From: DASZTU01 sp035547675
GTDB taxonomy: Bacteria; Pseudomonadota; Alphaproteobacteria; Rhizobiales; Devosiaceae
DNA: 14,153 nt
NCBI GenBank assembly: GCA_035547675.1
Contig: DASZUI010000244.1
Location: 1 to 14,153, forward strand
Reading direction: 5' to 3'
Made by a program: the position numbers and the translations under genes. Under the pieces are notes generated by a model, which saw only the letters and a program-made list of their open reading frames with translations, was not told the DNA's origin and did no database searches. Positions within the stretch are counted from its first letter, which is position 1. Every line of letters starts with the position of its first letter. Of this stretch, positions 7,714 through 13,377 are shown piece by piece.

Positions 7714-8058
7714 CTATTCGGCAAGGGCCAGATCGGCCTCCGACACGATGCGCTCGAACTGCTCCATGTCGCTGCGCACCCGATAGAGGAACGGCCCGGT
7801 TTCGTGCGGCATCACGGCGATCACCTCGCATATCGAGGCAACCCGCATCAGGCTGTTGCCGCCGCCCCTGAGGCGCAGCCGCTGCCCGACCCGGTAGGCG
7901 CTGGTGGCCGGTTCGGCGGCCGCCGCGACGGTCTTTCGCGGCTCGCCGACCAGTCCGCCGACCCGGTGTTCGTCACCCAGCGAAGCGGGGTGACCGGCGC
8001 GCCTGGCCTTGCCGTTTCCACGACCGGCCACAGGCACTGCGATGCTCTTGGTATTCAC
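7714..8058 (-). CDS. Small protein of unknown function
   Basis: I do not recognise a named family. With the GTG start at 8058 (GGAG seven bases upstream) the product has 114 residues; the frame opens at a TTG at 8160, but that start has no ribosome binding site and the extra residues look non-coding. The first half is low-complexity and rich in Ala, Arg and Gly, probably disordered and basic. The second half, from YRVGQRLRLRGGG through SICEVIAVMP and GPFLYRVRSDMEQFERIV, looks like a compact beta-rich domain, reminiscent of small SH3-like barrels. No signal peptide or membrane segment is seen. It lies between tRNA-Val and csp on the same strand. Codon use is like its neighbours. Confidence 0.65.
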   Translation of the reverse strand: MNTKSIAVPVAGRGNGKARRAGHPASLGDEHRVGGLVGEPRKTVAAAAEPATSAYRVGQRLRLRGGGNSLMRVASICEVIAVMPHETGPFLYRVRSDMEQFERIVSEADLALAE

Positions 8059-8173
8059 TGCACGGCTCCACGCTCGTTTTGGGCTGCCGCATTGCACATG
8101 GCGGCGCCGCCACATGCTTAGCACGGACCGGCGCCGGAAGGGCGGAATAGATGCCGGCAATTGTCTGGCCGGA

Positions 8174-8248
8174 TGGTGGGTGTGACAGGGATTGAACCTG
8201 TGACCCCCGCCGTGTGAAGGCGATGCTCTCCCGCTGAGCTACACACCC
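8174..8248 (-). tRNA. tRNA-Val (CAC)
   Basis: 75 bases including an encoded CCA. Acceptor GGGTGTG/CACACCC, D-arm GCTC...GAGC, anticodon stem TCGCC/GGCGG with loop TTCACAC (anticodon CAC), T-arm ACAGG-TTCAATC-CCTGT. It reads GUG codons. Flanking GGAT/ATCC can extend the acceptor stem in the precursor. Confidence 0.96.
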
Positions 8249-8290
8249 ATCCGTCGGGACGCCGCCTGTGCAGGCTGCGATGTGGCGGCG

Positions 8291-8319
8291 TAGATAACGC
8301 ACCTCGCGCCGGAGGTAAA
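8291..8319 (-). promoter_or_regulatory. Predicted promoter of tRNA-Val (CAC)
   Basis: TTTACC (8319-8314), 17 bases, TATCTA (8296-8291) on the minus strand, about 40 bases before the mature 5' end. Confidence 0.4.
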
Positions 8320-8419
8320 CCGGCCAGCGGTATTTTTCTGTCTGATCCGGCGCGGCGCAGGCTCTTGACGGGCGGGGGCGAGGCGGCCGATCACCGCGCC
8401 GTCCAAGAGGGAAAGCCCG

Positions 8420-8995
8420 ATGCCTCCATCCGTGCTGTCGAAAGCCGGCCTGCCGGCGGGCATCGTGATCGTCGGCCATGCCATCGTTTCGGCCGACGGC
8501 ATGATTTCGGCCGCCGACGGCACCATGCCCGCGAGCCTGCGCAACGATGCCGACTGGCGCCGCTTCCAGGCCGCGCTGGACGAAAGCGTGCTCGTCGTGC
8601 TCGGCCGCGAAGGCCACCGCCGCCACGGCAATTCGGGCCGCCGCCGGCTGGTCTTCACCGGCGCCGTCGCGGCCATCGCGCCCGATCCCGAGGACGCCAG
8701 CGCGACCCTCTACAATCCGGCAGGCGCGACGCTTGCCGACCTCTTCGCCCATCTGGGGGTCGCCCAAGGCACCATCGCCGTCACCGGCGGCACCCGGGTC
8801 TTCGATGCCTTCCTGCCGCTTTACGACCGCTTCGAGCTGGCGGAGGCCAATACCGCCGCCCTGCCCGGCGGCCGCCCCTGCTTTCCAGAGGGCCATCCCC
8901 GGACGGTGCTCGCCGCGGCGGGCTTCCAGCCGCGCCGCTTCGAGCTGCTGGACGCCGGCCAAGGCGTCACGCTGACGCACTGGATGCGCCCCTGA
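8420..8995 (+). CDS. Dihydrofolate reductase-like (DHFR/RibD C-terminal fold) protein
   Basis: 191 residues, likely a cytoplasmic NADPH-dependent reductase of the RibD_C/DHFR superfamily. The N-terminus GHAIVSADGMISAADGTMP matches the first strand and substrate loop of that fold, and VTGGTRVFDAFLPLYDRFELAEAN (121 on) matches its nucleotide-binding Gly-Gly turn and the 'LPxyDR' strand. The central GRxTxE-type motif of true DHFRs is altered to LGREGHRRHGN, so folate activity should not be assumed. ATG at 8420 has GAGGG eight bases upstream. It stands alone on the plus strand between two minus-strand tRNA-Val genes, and its stop is 31 bases from the second. Not a drug-resistance DfrA as far as can be seen. 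Confidence 0.72.
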   Translation: MPPSVLSKAGLPAGIVIVGHAIVSADGMISAADGTMPASLRNDADWRRFQAALDESVLVVLGREGHRRHGNSGRRRLVFTGAVAAIAPDPEDASATLYNPAGATLADLFAHLGVAQGTIAVTGGTRVFDAFLPLYDRFELAEANTAALPGGRPCFPEGHPRTVLAAAGFQPRRFELLDAGQGVTLTHWMRP

Positions 8996-9026
8996 AATAC
9001 CAGAAAATCAAGGATTTACGTGGAGA

Positions 9027-9101
9027 TGGTGGGTGTAACAGGGATTGAACCTGTGACCCCTACCATGTCAAGGTAGTGCTCTCCCGCTGAGCTATACACC
9101 C
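9027..9101 (-). tRNA. tRNA-Val (GAC)
   Basis: 75 bases with encoded CCA. Acceptor GGGTGTA/TACACCC, D-arm as in the CAC isoacceptor, anticodon stem CTACC/GGTAG with loop TTGACAT (anticodon GAC), T-arm identical to the CAC gene. It reads GUC/GUU codons. GGAGAT before and ATCTCC after the gene are complementary and may extend the precursor stem. Confidence 0.96.
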
Positions 9102-9140
9102 ATCTCCGGGCGGCGCGGAGCGCCGTTCGCGTAGCGCGGG

Positions 9141-9169
9141 GATAGACCATAGACCCGCCCGTCGGTCAA
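9141..9169 (-). promoter_or_regulatory. Predicted promoter of tRNA-Val (GAC)
   Basis: TTGACC (9169-9164), 17 bases, TCTATC (9146-9141) on the minus strand; CTATCC one base further is an alternative -10. The mature tRNA starts about 40 bases downstream. It sits between cpdR and the tRNA. Confidence 0.55.
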
Positions 9170-9192
9170 GAGCGTTTGCGGGCCAAGCCCTC

Positions 9193-9552
9193 TCAGGCGG
9201 CCAGCAGCCGCTCGACCTCGTTGACGAGATCCTTGAGGTGGAAGGGCTTGCTCAGCACCGAGGCGTCCTTGGGCGCGTCGCTGTCCGGGTTCAGCGCCAC
9301 CGCCGCGAAGCCGGTGATGAACATCACCTTGAGGTCTGGGTCGAGTTCGGTGGCGCGCCGCGCCAGTTCGATCCCGTCCATTTCCGGCATCACGATGTCG
9401 GAGAGCAGCAGCGCGAAGGGCTCCTCGCGCAGCCGCTCATAGGCCGACCGGCCATTGTCGAAGGACACGACTTCATAGCCCGCGTTCTTCAGCGCCCGTG
9501 TCAGGAACTGGCGCATATCGTTGTCGTCTTCCGCGAGCAGGATTCGCTTCAT
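9193..9552 (-). CDS. cpdR: CpdR-type single-domain response regulator
   Basis: 119 residues, a stand-alone receiver domain. Acidic pocket E8-D9-D10, phospho-acceptor D52 in LLLSDIVMPEMDG, switch T80 in MFITGF and conserved K102 in LSKPFH. Sequence and length match Caulobacter and Sinorhizobium CpdR closely, including FITGFAAVALN and the end LVNEVERLLAA. Known for the family: unphosphorylated CpdR primes the ClpXP protease for cell-cycle substrates, and the CckA-ChpT relay phosphorylates and inactivates it; the C-terminal AA is needed for its own turnover. ATG 9552 has GAGG seven bases upstream. The open frame continues far upstream antisense to the next gene, which is not real coding. It is divergent from N-formylglutamate amidohydrolase, an arrangement I recall from other Rhizobiales. 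Confidence 0.93.
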   Translation of the reverse strand: MKRILLAEDDNDMRQFLTRALKNAGYEVVSFDNGRSAYERLREEPFALLLSDIVMPEMDGIELARRATELDPDLKVMFITGFAAVALNPDSDAPKDASVLSKPFHLKDLVNEVERLLAA

Positions 9553-9627
9553 CGCGTCCTCATAATCCGGTTGCCGGGCCGTCGCGCGCGGGCGACCGCC
9601 CCGATTCCGCCGCACCCTAACGGAGGG

Positions 9628-9656
9628 ATGTTTAATCGAAGTTTGCGCCGGCGCAA
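9628..9656. promoter_or_regulatory. Candidate regulatory sites upstream of cpdR
   Basis: TTAAACAT on the minus strand (9635-9628) differs by one base from the CtrA half-site TTAACCAT. Eight bases further upstream of cpdR, TTGCGCCGGCGCAA (9643-9656) is a perfect 14-bp palindrome. CtrA control of cpdR is known in related bacteria; both sites are inference. Confidence 0.3.
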
Positions 9657-9720
9657 CTCTTCGCGATTCCATGAGGATAGGCTTTCGCCCCTGTGGACAA
9701 GCGGGCTTGTGCGGGGCAGA

Positions 9721-9749
9721 TTGCAATTTGACGACAGCGGGAACATAGC
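9721..9749 (+). promoter_or_regulatory. Possible promoter of the N-formylglutamate amidohydrolase gene
   Basis: TTGCAA (9721-9726), 17 bases, CATAGC (9744-9749). An overlapping TTGACG lies a few bases downstream but has no good -10. The leader would be about 45 bases. Confidence 0.3.
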
Positions 9750-9801
9750 CGCGACAATCTCCGTTTGCCGCTTTCGGTGAACGGGGCTTCGGAGGAGCGA
9801 G

Positions 9802-10710
9802 GTGCAGTCCGACTACTGGGACAAGCCGGCTTTCGAGACGATCAGACCGCGCCGGGTCACGGCGCCTCTGGTGTTCAACTCTCCCCATTCGGGATGTGTC
9901 TATCCCGCGCGTTTCCTCGCCATGACGCAACTCGACCATCTGTCCATCCGCCAGTCGGAGGACGCCTTCGTCGATGAGCTCTTCGGCCGGGCGCCGCATC
10001 TGGGCTGTCCGCTGCTGCGCGCGCATTTCCCCCGCGCCTATCTGGACGTCAACCGCGAGCCCTGGGAGCTCGATCCCCAGATGTTCGTGGAGCCGCTCTC
10101 CGAGCGCTTCAATACCACGAGCCCGCGCGTCGCCGCGGGGCTGGGGACGCTCGCCCGCGTCGTCGCCGAGAACAAGCCGATCTATCGCGAGCGGCTGACG
10201 CTGGACGACGCGCGCATGCGCATCGAGGGCATCTACCAGCCCTATCACGCGACGCTGCAAAACCTGTTGGGCGAGGCGCACGCCACCTTCGGCGTTGCCG
10301 TGCTCATCGACTGCCATTCCATGCCGCGGCTCACCCGTTCCGGCGACCGACCGGCGCCCGATGTCGTGCTGGGCGACCGCTACGGCACCGCCTGCGCCCC
10401 CATGCTCATCGACCTGGTCGAGACGGTCTTTGCCGGCGCCGGCCTGAAGGTGGCGCGCAACCGGCCCTATGCCGGCGGCTTCTGCACCCGCTCCTATGGC
10501 CGGCCGCAGCACGGGGTGCACGCCATCCAGGTCGAGATCAGCCGCCACCTCTACATGAACGAAGTGACGCTCAACCGGAACGACAATTTCAATGCCGTGC
10601 GGCAGCTCGTCGAGCAGCTCATCTTCACCCTGCTCGGTTTCGATTTTGCCGCCCTCTGCCGGCCGGTCCCCGCCGGCGAGGGCGAGGACGAGAAGGCCGC
10701 CGCCGAATAG
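9802..10710 (+). CDS. N-formylglutamate amidohydrolase
   Basis: 302-residue zinc hydrolase of the N-formylglutamate amidohydrolase (FGase) family, converting N-formyl-L-glutamate to formate and glutamate, the last step of one histidine degradation route. FNSPHSG (25-31, with H29) and DCHSMP (170-175, with H172) are the conserved metal and active-site motifs; YLDVNREPWELDP and HAIQVEISRHLYMNE are further family blocks. The start is GTG at 9802 with GGAGG six bases upstream; no other start has such a site. The last dozen residues are charged and variable. No other hut gene is nearby, so its link to histidine use here rests on family membership; many Rhizobiales carry this stand-alone copy next to cpdR. 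Confidence 0.9.
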   Translation: MQSDYWDKPAFETIRPRRVTAPLVFNSPHSGCVYPARFLAMTQLDHLSIRQSEDAFVDELFGRAPHLGCPLLRAHFPRAYLDVNREPWELDPQMFVEPLSERFNTTSPRVAAGLGTLARVVAENKPIYRERLTLDDARMRIEGIYQPYHATLQNLLGEAHATFGVAVLIDCHSMPRLTRSGDRPAPDVVLGDRYGTACAPMLIDLVETVFAGAGLKVARNRPYAGGFCTRSYGRPQHGVHAIQVEISRHLYMNEVTLNRNDNFNAVRQLVEQLIFTLLGFDFAALCRPVPAGEGEDEKAAAE

Positions 10711-10755
10711 GCCGGCCGGTAAAACCTGTCCCGATAAAGCGCAAAACCCGTCCCG

Positions 10756-10783
10756 AAAAGAAAAGGGCCGCACGCGGCGGCCC
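10756..10783 (-). terminator. Orphan Rho-independent terminator on the minus strand
   Basis: GGGCCGC (10765-10771) and GCGGCCC (10777-10783) with a 5-base loop, followed on the minus strand by UUUUCUUUU (10764-10756). No minus-strand gene lies before it; the nearest gene upstream is the plus-strand hisN. On the plus strand it may also help end the amidohydrolase transcript, but no T-run follows there. Confidence 0.65.
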
Positions 10784-10842
10784 ATAGTCAAGGGAGGAAA
10801 CGATGGCGGCGAACGGGTTCGACCTCAAATCGGCCGGTCGAA
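10756..10842 (-). ncRNA. Candidate small RNA A with unpaired CCUCCC
   Basis: On the minus strand: stem-loop TTCGACC/GGTCGAA (10842-10836 with 10824-10818), a mostly unpaired stretch containing CCTCCC (10797-10792), then the terminator hairpin and U-run. Small RNAs that expose CCUCC-type anti-Shine-Dalgarno motifs are known in Rhizobiales (the alpha-r14 class). The 5' end and promoter are not identified, so the true length is unknown. The same bases can be read on the plus strand as a ribosome binding site for a 30-codon ORF. Confidence 0.35.
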
Positions 10843-10895
10843 TTCGCATACCGTCAACTCATCATGCAGGAACTGGCGTGAACCGATTTGCTTGA
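10803..10895 (+). CDS. Possible 30-residue small protein
   Basis: ATG at 10803 follows GGGAGG with five bases between, an excellent ribosome binding site, and the frame runs 30 codons to TGA. The product starts MAANGFDLKSAGR and is basic, with no membrane segment and no recognised family. It begins 92 bases after the amidohydrolase stop. Its signal could be a coincidence, because the complement of this site is the CCTCCC motif of candidate small RNA A; only one reading need be real. Confidence 0.25.
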   Translation: MAANGFDLKSAGRIRIPSTHHAGTGVNRFA

Positions 10896-10980
10896 TCCGG
10901 CAAGCTTCCATACTGTCGCGCACAGGCAATCGTCGCACCATTGTTGCAAAAAAGGTTCACTTGGTTTCACTGCCCCCACG

Positions 10981-11009
10981 TTGTCACCGCCGCGTCCGGC
11001 GGGCTAGAC
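10981..11009 (+). promoter_or_regulatory. Predicted promoter of hisN
   Basis: TTGTCA (10981-10986), 17 bases, CTAGAC (11004-11009), about 30 bases before the ATG. The spacer holds a perfect dyad CCGCCG-CGTC-CGGCGG (10987-11002). Confidence 0.45.
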
Positions 11010-11038
11010 AGGCGGCAGGCATCTATCGCGGGCCTTCC

Positions 11039-11845
11039 ATGACCATTCGGCATTCCGGCGACATCGACCTCGACGCGATCCGCGCCACCCTGCTCGAGGC
11101 CGCCCTGGCGGCCGCCGGGCAAACGCTGCCGCGCTTCCGCACCGCGCTGTCGGTGGACAACAAATTCGAAGCGGGATTCGACCCCGTCACCGATGGCGAC
11201 CGCGAGGCCGAGCGCGTCATCCGCGAAATCATTTCGGCGCGCTTTCCCGGCCACGCCATTGTCGGGGAGGAACTGGCGGACCTGGTCGGCGACGGCGATT
11301 TCGAGTGGATCGTCGATCCCATCGACGGCACCCGCGCCTTCATCTCGGGCGTGCCGGTCTGGGGCACGCTGATCGGCTTTCGCGCCGCCGGCCGCGCCGT
11401 GGCCGGAATCATGGCCCAGCCCTTCACCGGCGAAATTTTCCTGGGCCTGCCCGGCGTGGCGCTCTACCGCCGCGACGGCGCCGAGCAGCCGATCCATACC
11501 AGCTTCGTCACGGAAATCGGCAAGGCCAAGATGTCGGCGACCTCGCCCGAGATTTTCGAGGCGAGCGGCACGACCGAAGCCTGGAACCGGCTGCGCGGCG
11601 CCGCGCTGCAGACCCGCTACGGCCTCGATTGCTACGCCTATTGCCTGCTCGCGGCGGGCCATCTCGATCTCGTCTGCGAAGCGGCGCTCAAGAATGTCGA
11701 CATCGCCCCGCTCATTCCCATCATCGAGAACGCCGGCGGCGTCATCACCACCTGGGACGGCCAACCCGCCGAAAACGGCGGCAATTGCCTCGCCGCGGCC
11801 ACTGCCCAGCTTCACCAGGCCGCGCTGGACATTTTGAACGCGTAA
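11039..11845 (+). CDS. hisN: Histidinol-phosphatase, inositol monophosphatase family
   Basis: 268-residue Mg-dependent phosphatase. The IMPase metal-site motifs are complete: GEE (76-78), WIVDPIDGTRAFISG (90-104, D93 and D96) and the late aspartate D221 in NVDIAPLIPIIENAGG. TRAFISGVPVWG in place of the TTNFVHG of true inositol phosphatases, and the LDCYAYCLLAAGHLDLV block, point to the HisN subgroup that dephosphorylates histidinol phosphate in histidine synthesis. The ribosome binding site is poor (GCGGGCC). The frame is open upstream to 10592, but the conserved part begins at ATG 11039, and a good promoter ends 30 bases before it. It is monocistronic on the plus strand and is followed by a large inverted repeat that may serve as its terminator. 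A generic inositol-phosphatase role is the main alternative. Confidence 0.85.
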   Translation: MTIRHSGDIDLDAIRATLLEAALAAAGQTLPRFRTALSVDNKFEAGFDPVTDGDREAERVIREIISARFPGHAIVGEELADLVGDGDFEWIVDPIDGTRAFISGVPVWGTLIGFRAAGRAVAGIMAQPFTGEIFLGLPGVALYRRDGAEQPIHTSFVTEIGKAKMSATSPEIFEASGTTEAWNRLRGAALQTRYGLDCYAYCLLAAGHLDLVCEAALKNVDIAPLIPIIENAGGVITTWDGQPAENGGNCLAAATAQLHQAALDILNA

Positions 11846-11862
11846 GAGGCGCCGCAGGTGTC

Positions 11863-11962
11863 TGGGACTGGATTCCGGCCTGCGCCGGAATGACCTCGCT
11901 TGTTGAGCGCCGCCGAGCCCTAGCCTCATCGTCATTCCGGCGAAGGCCGGAATCCAGTCCCA
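11863..11962. repeat. Inverted pair of REP-like units
   Basis: The left arm (11863-11894) and the reverse complement of the right arm (11931-11962) agree at 31 of 32 positions, separated by 36 bases. Each arm is itself a dyad, ATTCCGGC-n4-GCCGGAAT. This is the familiar alphaproteobacterial REP/BIME-like motif (ATTCCGGCnnnnGCCGGAATGAC). The transcript would fold into a very stable structure 17 bases after the hisN stop. Confidence 0.9.
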
Positions 11963-12019
11963 CCCGCCGGCGCGGCCCACTGAACGCTTCCCCCTGGGGA
12001 TGCAGCGCGCGCGGCCCAT

Positions 12020-12117
12020 CCTTCGACAGGCTCAGGATGAGGTGGGGAGGTTGTCCGGGTGGCTAGGAATTGGACGTACGCCCAATTCCACCGGCCTCAT
12101 GGTGAGCCTGTCGAACC
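12020..12117. repeat. Inverted pair of a second repeat family
   Basis: CCTTCGACAGGCTCAGGATG (from 12020, ending AGG at 12042) is the reverse complement, with three mismatches, of CCTCATGGTGAGCCTGTCGA (from 12095, ending ACC at 12117). The core CTTCGACAGGCTCAGGATGA is a repeat I recall from many alphaproteobacterial genomes. Between the arms GGAATTGG (12066-12073) and CCAATTCC (12082-12089) form a further perfect 8-bp hairpin. Confidence 0.85.
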
Positions 12118-12174
12118 ATGGGCAACGCGCACCCTACCTGCCCACAGCAAAAATCCGGTGCAGGCGAATGCCTG

Positions 12175-12283
12175 CCTAGAGCGTTTTCAGGAAAAGTGGT
12201 TCCACTTTTCCGGTTCGAAAACGCGACAACTCAAGAACTTAGAGCTGACGTTCTGATGCAATCAGAACGTGAAATGCTCTAGG
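12175..12283. repeat. Short intergenic hairpin repeat, full copy (copy 2)
   Basis: A 109-base element bounded by inverted ends: CCTAGAGC (12175-12182) and GCTCTAGG (12276-12283), a perfect 8-bp pair. Inside, GCGTTTTC/GAAAACGC encloses GGAAAAGTGG/CCACTTTTCC, and a third dyad, ACGTTCTGAT-GCA-ATCAGAACGT (12248-12270), lies in the second half. The first half is nearly identical to 7212-7267. Its last bases supply the TAG stop of the hydrolase gene. It looks like a MITE-like or REP-like element with no coding capacity. Confidence 0.85.
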
Positions 12284-13250
12284 CGGATTGCTCGGTGATG
12301 AACGCATCGAAGGCGGCGAGCACCTGGGCACGGATGGCGTCGGTTTCCATGAACAGCTCGTGCCGCGCCGCGGCGATCATCATGTGCCGGCCGGTGCGCA
12401 GCCTCAGGCCCAATTGTTCGATCGCCGCCGACGAGACGACGCCGTCCCGGGCGCCCGCCAGCATCAGCACGGGGGTCTTGAGCGCCACCGGAAACGCATC
12501 GCCCCCGGCCAGCGCCATCGCCTCGAAGGCCGCCGCCGACCAGCGGAAGGTCGGCGCGCCGATCCGGAGCTCGGGCGCCGCATTGAGCACCTCGGCGGTG
12601 CGCAGATAGCGCCGTTCGTCGCCGGTCAGCGGATTGCTTGGGAAATTGTCCGCCGAAGGCAGCTCGTCGCCCTTGCGCCGCGCCGGCAGCCGCCCCAGCC
12701 CGAAGAAGCACAGCGCTTCGGTGAGCCGCGCCATGCCGCGCATGCTGAAGGGCTGGCGGTCGAGCGCCACCATCGGCGCGGACACCAATACCCGGTCGAA
12801 CATCAGCCGGTCGCGCGCGGCGGCGAACAGCGACACCAGCCCGCCCATCGAATGGCCGACGAGATAGAAGGGCGGCGGGCAGTCGGGCAGCAGCACCGCG
12901 CGGTGGAAACTCGCCAGATCCTCCCAATAATCGTCGAAGCGCTCGACATAGCCGAGCGCCCTGTTGCCGATCAGCCGTTCGGAGCCGCCCTGCCCGCGCC
13001 AGTCGAAGGTCGCGACGTGAAAGCCGCGGCGCTGGAAGTCCCCGATCGTCTCGAAATATTTCTCGATGAACTCGGTCCGCCCCTGCACCAGGCACACCGT
13101 ACCCCGGTTGACCTCCCCGCCCCGCGGAAAGGTGGCATAGCGCAGCCTTATCCGGTCGCGCGTCTCGAACATGGCCACCCGCGCGCCGTCCGGCACGGGA
13201 TTGGTGGGCAGGTTCACCAGCGTCGGCGCGTTGCTTGCGGCCATGTCCAT
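12279..13250 (-). CDS. Alpha/beta hydrolase (lysophospholipase/monoacylglycerol lipase-like)
   Basis: 323-residue serine hydrolase of the Hydrolase_4/PldB type. The nucleophile elbow is GHSMGG with S134, the acid is D269 in AGARDGVV and the base is H297 in ARHELFME, a complete triad. FDWRGQGGSER after the oxyanion strand (VQGRTEFIEKY) is the hallmark of lysophospholipase L2 and monoacylglycerol lipase relatives. No signal peptide is present, so it is cytoplasmic or peripheral. The frame runs up to 13475, but ATG 13250 has GGAG seven bases upstream and precedes the conserved part. The TAG stop lies inside the terminal repeat of the 12175-12283 element. The natural substrate is not known; an ester of a fatty acid is likely. 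Confidence 0.88.
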   Translation of the reverse strand: MDMAASNAPTLVNLPTNPVPDGARVAMFETRDRIRLRYATFPRGGEVNRGTVCLVQGRTEFIEKYFETIGDFQRRGFHVATFDWRGQGGSERLIGNRALGYVERFDDYWEDLASFHRAVLLPDCPPPFYLVGHSMGGLVSLFAAARDRLMFDRVLVSAPMVALDRQPFSMRGMARLTEALCFFGLGRLPARRKGDELPSADNFPSNPLTGDERRYLRTAEVLNAAPELRIGAPTFRWSAAAFEAMALAGGDAFPVALKTPVLMLAGARDGVVSSAAIEQLGLRLRTGRHMMIAAARHELFMETDAIRAQVLAAFDAFITEQSA

Positions 13251-13297
13251 CGGGCTACTCCGGTTCTGCCGGAATAGAGCGGATATCGCTGCGCCGG

Positions 13298-13336
13298 AAA
13301 AGAGAAAAGCCCGCGTCCGGAGGGAGCGCGGGCCTT
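13298..13336 (-). terminator. Rho-independent terminator on the minus strand upstream of the hydrolase
   Basis: GCCCGCG (13309-13315) and CGCGGGC (13327-13333), extended by G-U and A-U pairs, with an 11-base loop that reads CTCCCTCCGGA in the RNA. UUUUCUCUUUU follows (13308-13298). It lies 48 bases before the hydrolase start and no gene precedes it, so it ends either a separate small RNA or an attenuated hydrolase leader. Confidence 0.65.
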
Positions 13337-13377
13337 CCCTGAACGGTCGCCGTGCGGGGGGCGGGTGACGGCGACCG
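13298..13377 (-). ncRNA. Candidate small RNA B with C-rich loops
   Basis: On the minus strand a perfect 10-bp stem CGGTCGCCGT/ACGGCGACCG (13377-13368 with 13353-13344) carries the loop CACCCGCCCCCCGC; seven bases later comes the terminator hairpin with loop CTCCCTCCGGA and a U-rich tail. Both loops are complementary to Shine-Dalgarno sequences. Exposed pyrimidine loops plus an intrinsic terminator are typical of Hfq-dependent or anti-SD small RNAs in this order. The 5' end and promoter were not found. The alternative is a transcription attenuator in the hydrolase leader. Confidence 0.4.

Larger units (their letters stand above)
11846..12278. other. Gene-free repeat cluster between hisN and the hydrolase
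   Basis: About 430 bases with no supported gene. It holds an inverted pair of REP-like units (11863-11962), an inverted pair of a second family (12020-12117) around a hairpin (12066-12089), and a full-length copy of a third repeat (12175-12283). It lies where two genes converge, which is the usual site for such elements. Confidence 0.75.

Noticed and set aside
5477..7786. 769-codon plus-strand ORF
   Set aside because: It runs antisense to the sugar ATPase and on through the promoter, terminator and cold-shock gene; its composition is shadow-like and no family is recognisable.
8059..8160. TTG start giving a 148-residue form of the small unknown protein
   Set aside because: TTG lacks a ribosome binding site, while GTG 8058 has GGAG at a good distance.
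8420..8995. Trimethoprim-resistance dihydrofolate reductase on a mobile cassette
   Set aside because: The protein lacks the DfrA-type central motif, and no integrase or attC site is seen.
9553..10791. N-terminal extension of cpdR by over 400 codons
   Set aside because: It is antisense to the N-formylglutamate amidohydrolase; CpdR is a 119-residue protein with its own start and ribosome binding site.
11863..12283. CRISPR array or transposon ends
   Set aside because: The repeats belong to three different families, are mostly inverted, and lack regular spacing, spacers or a transposase.
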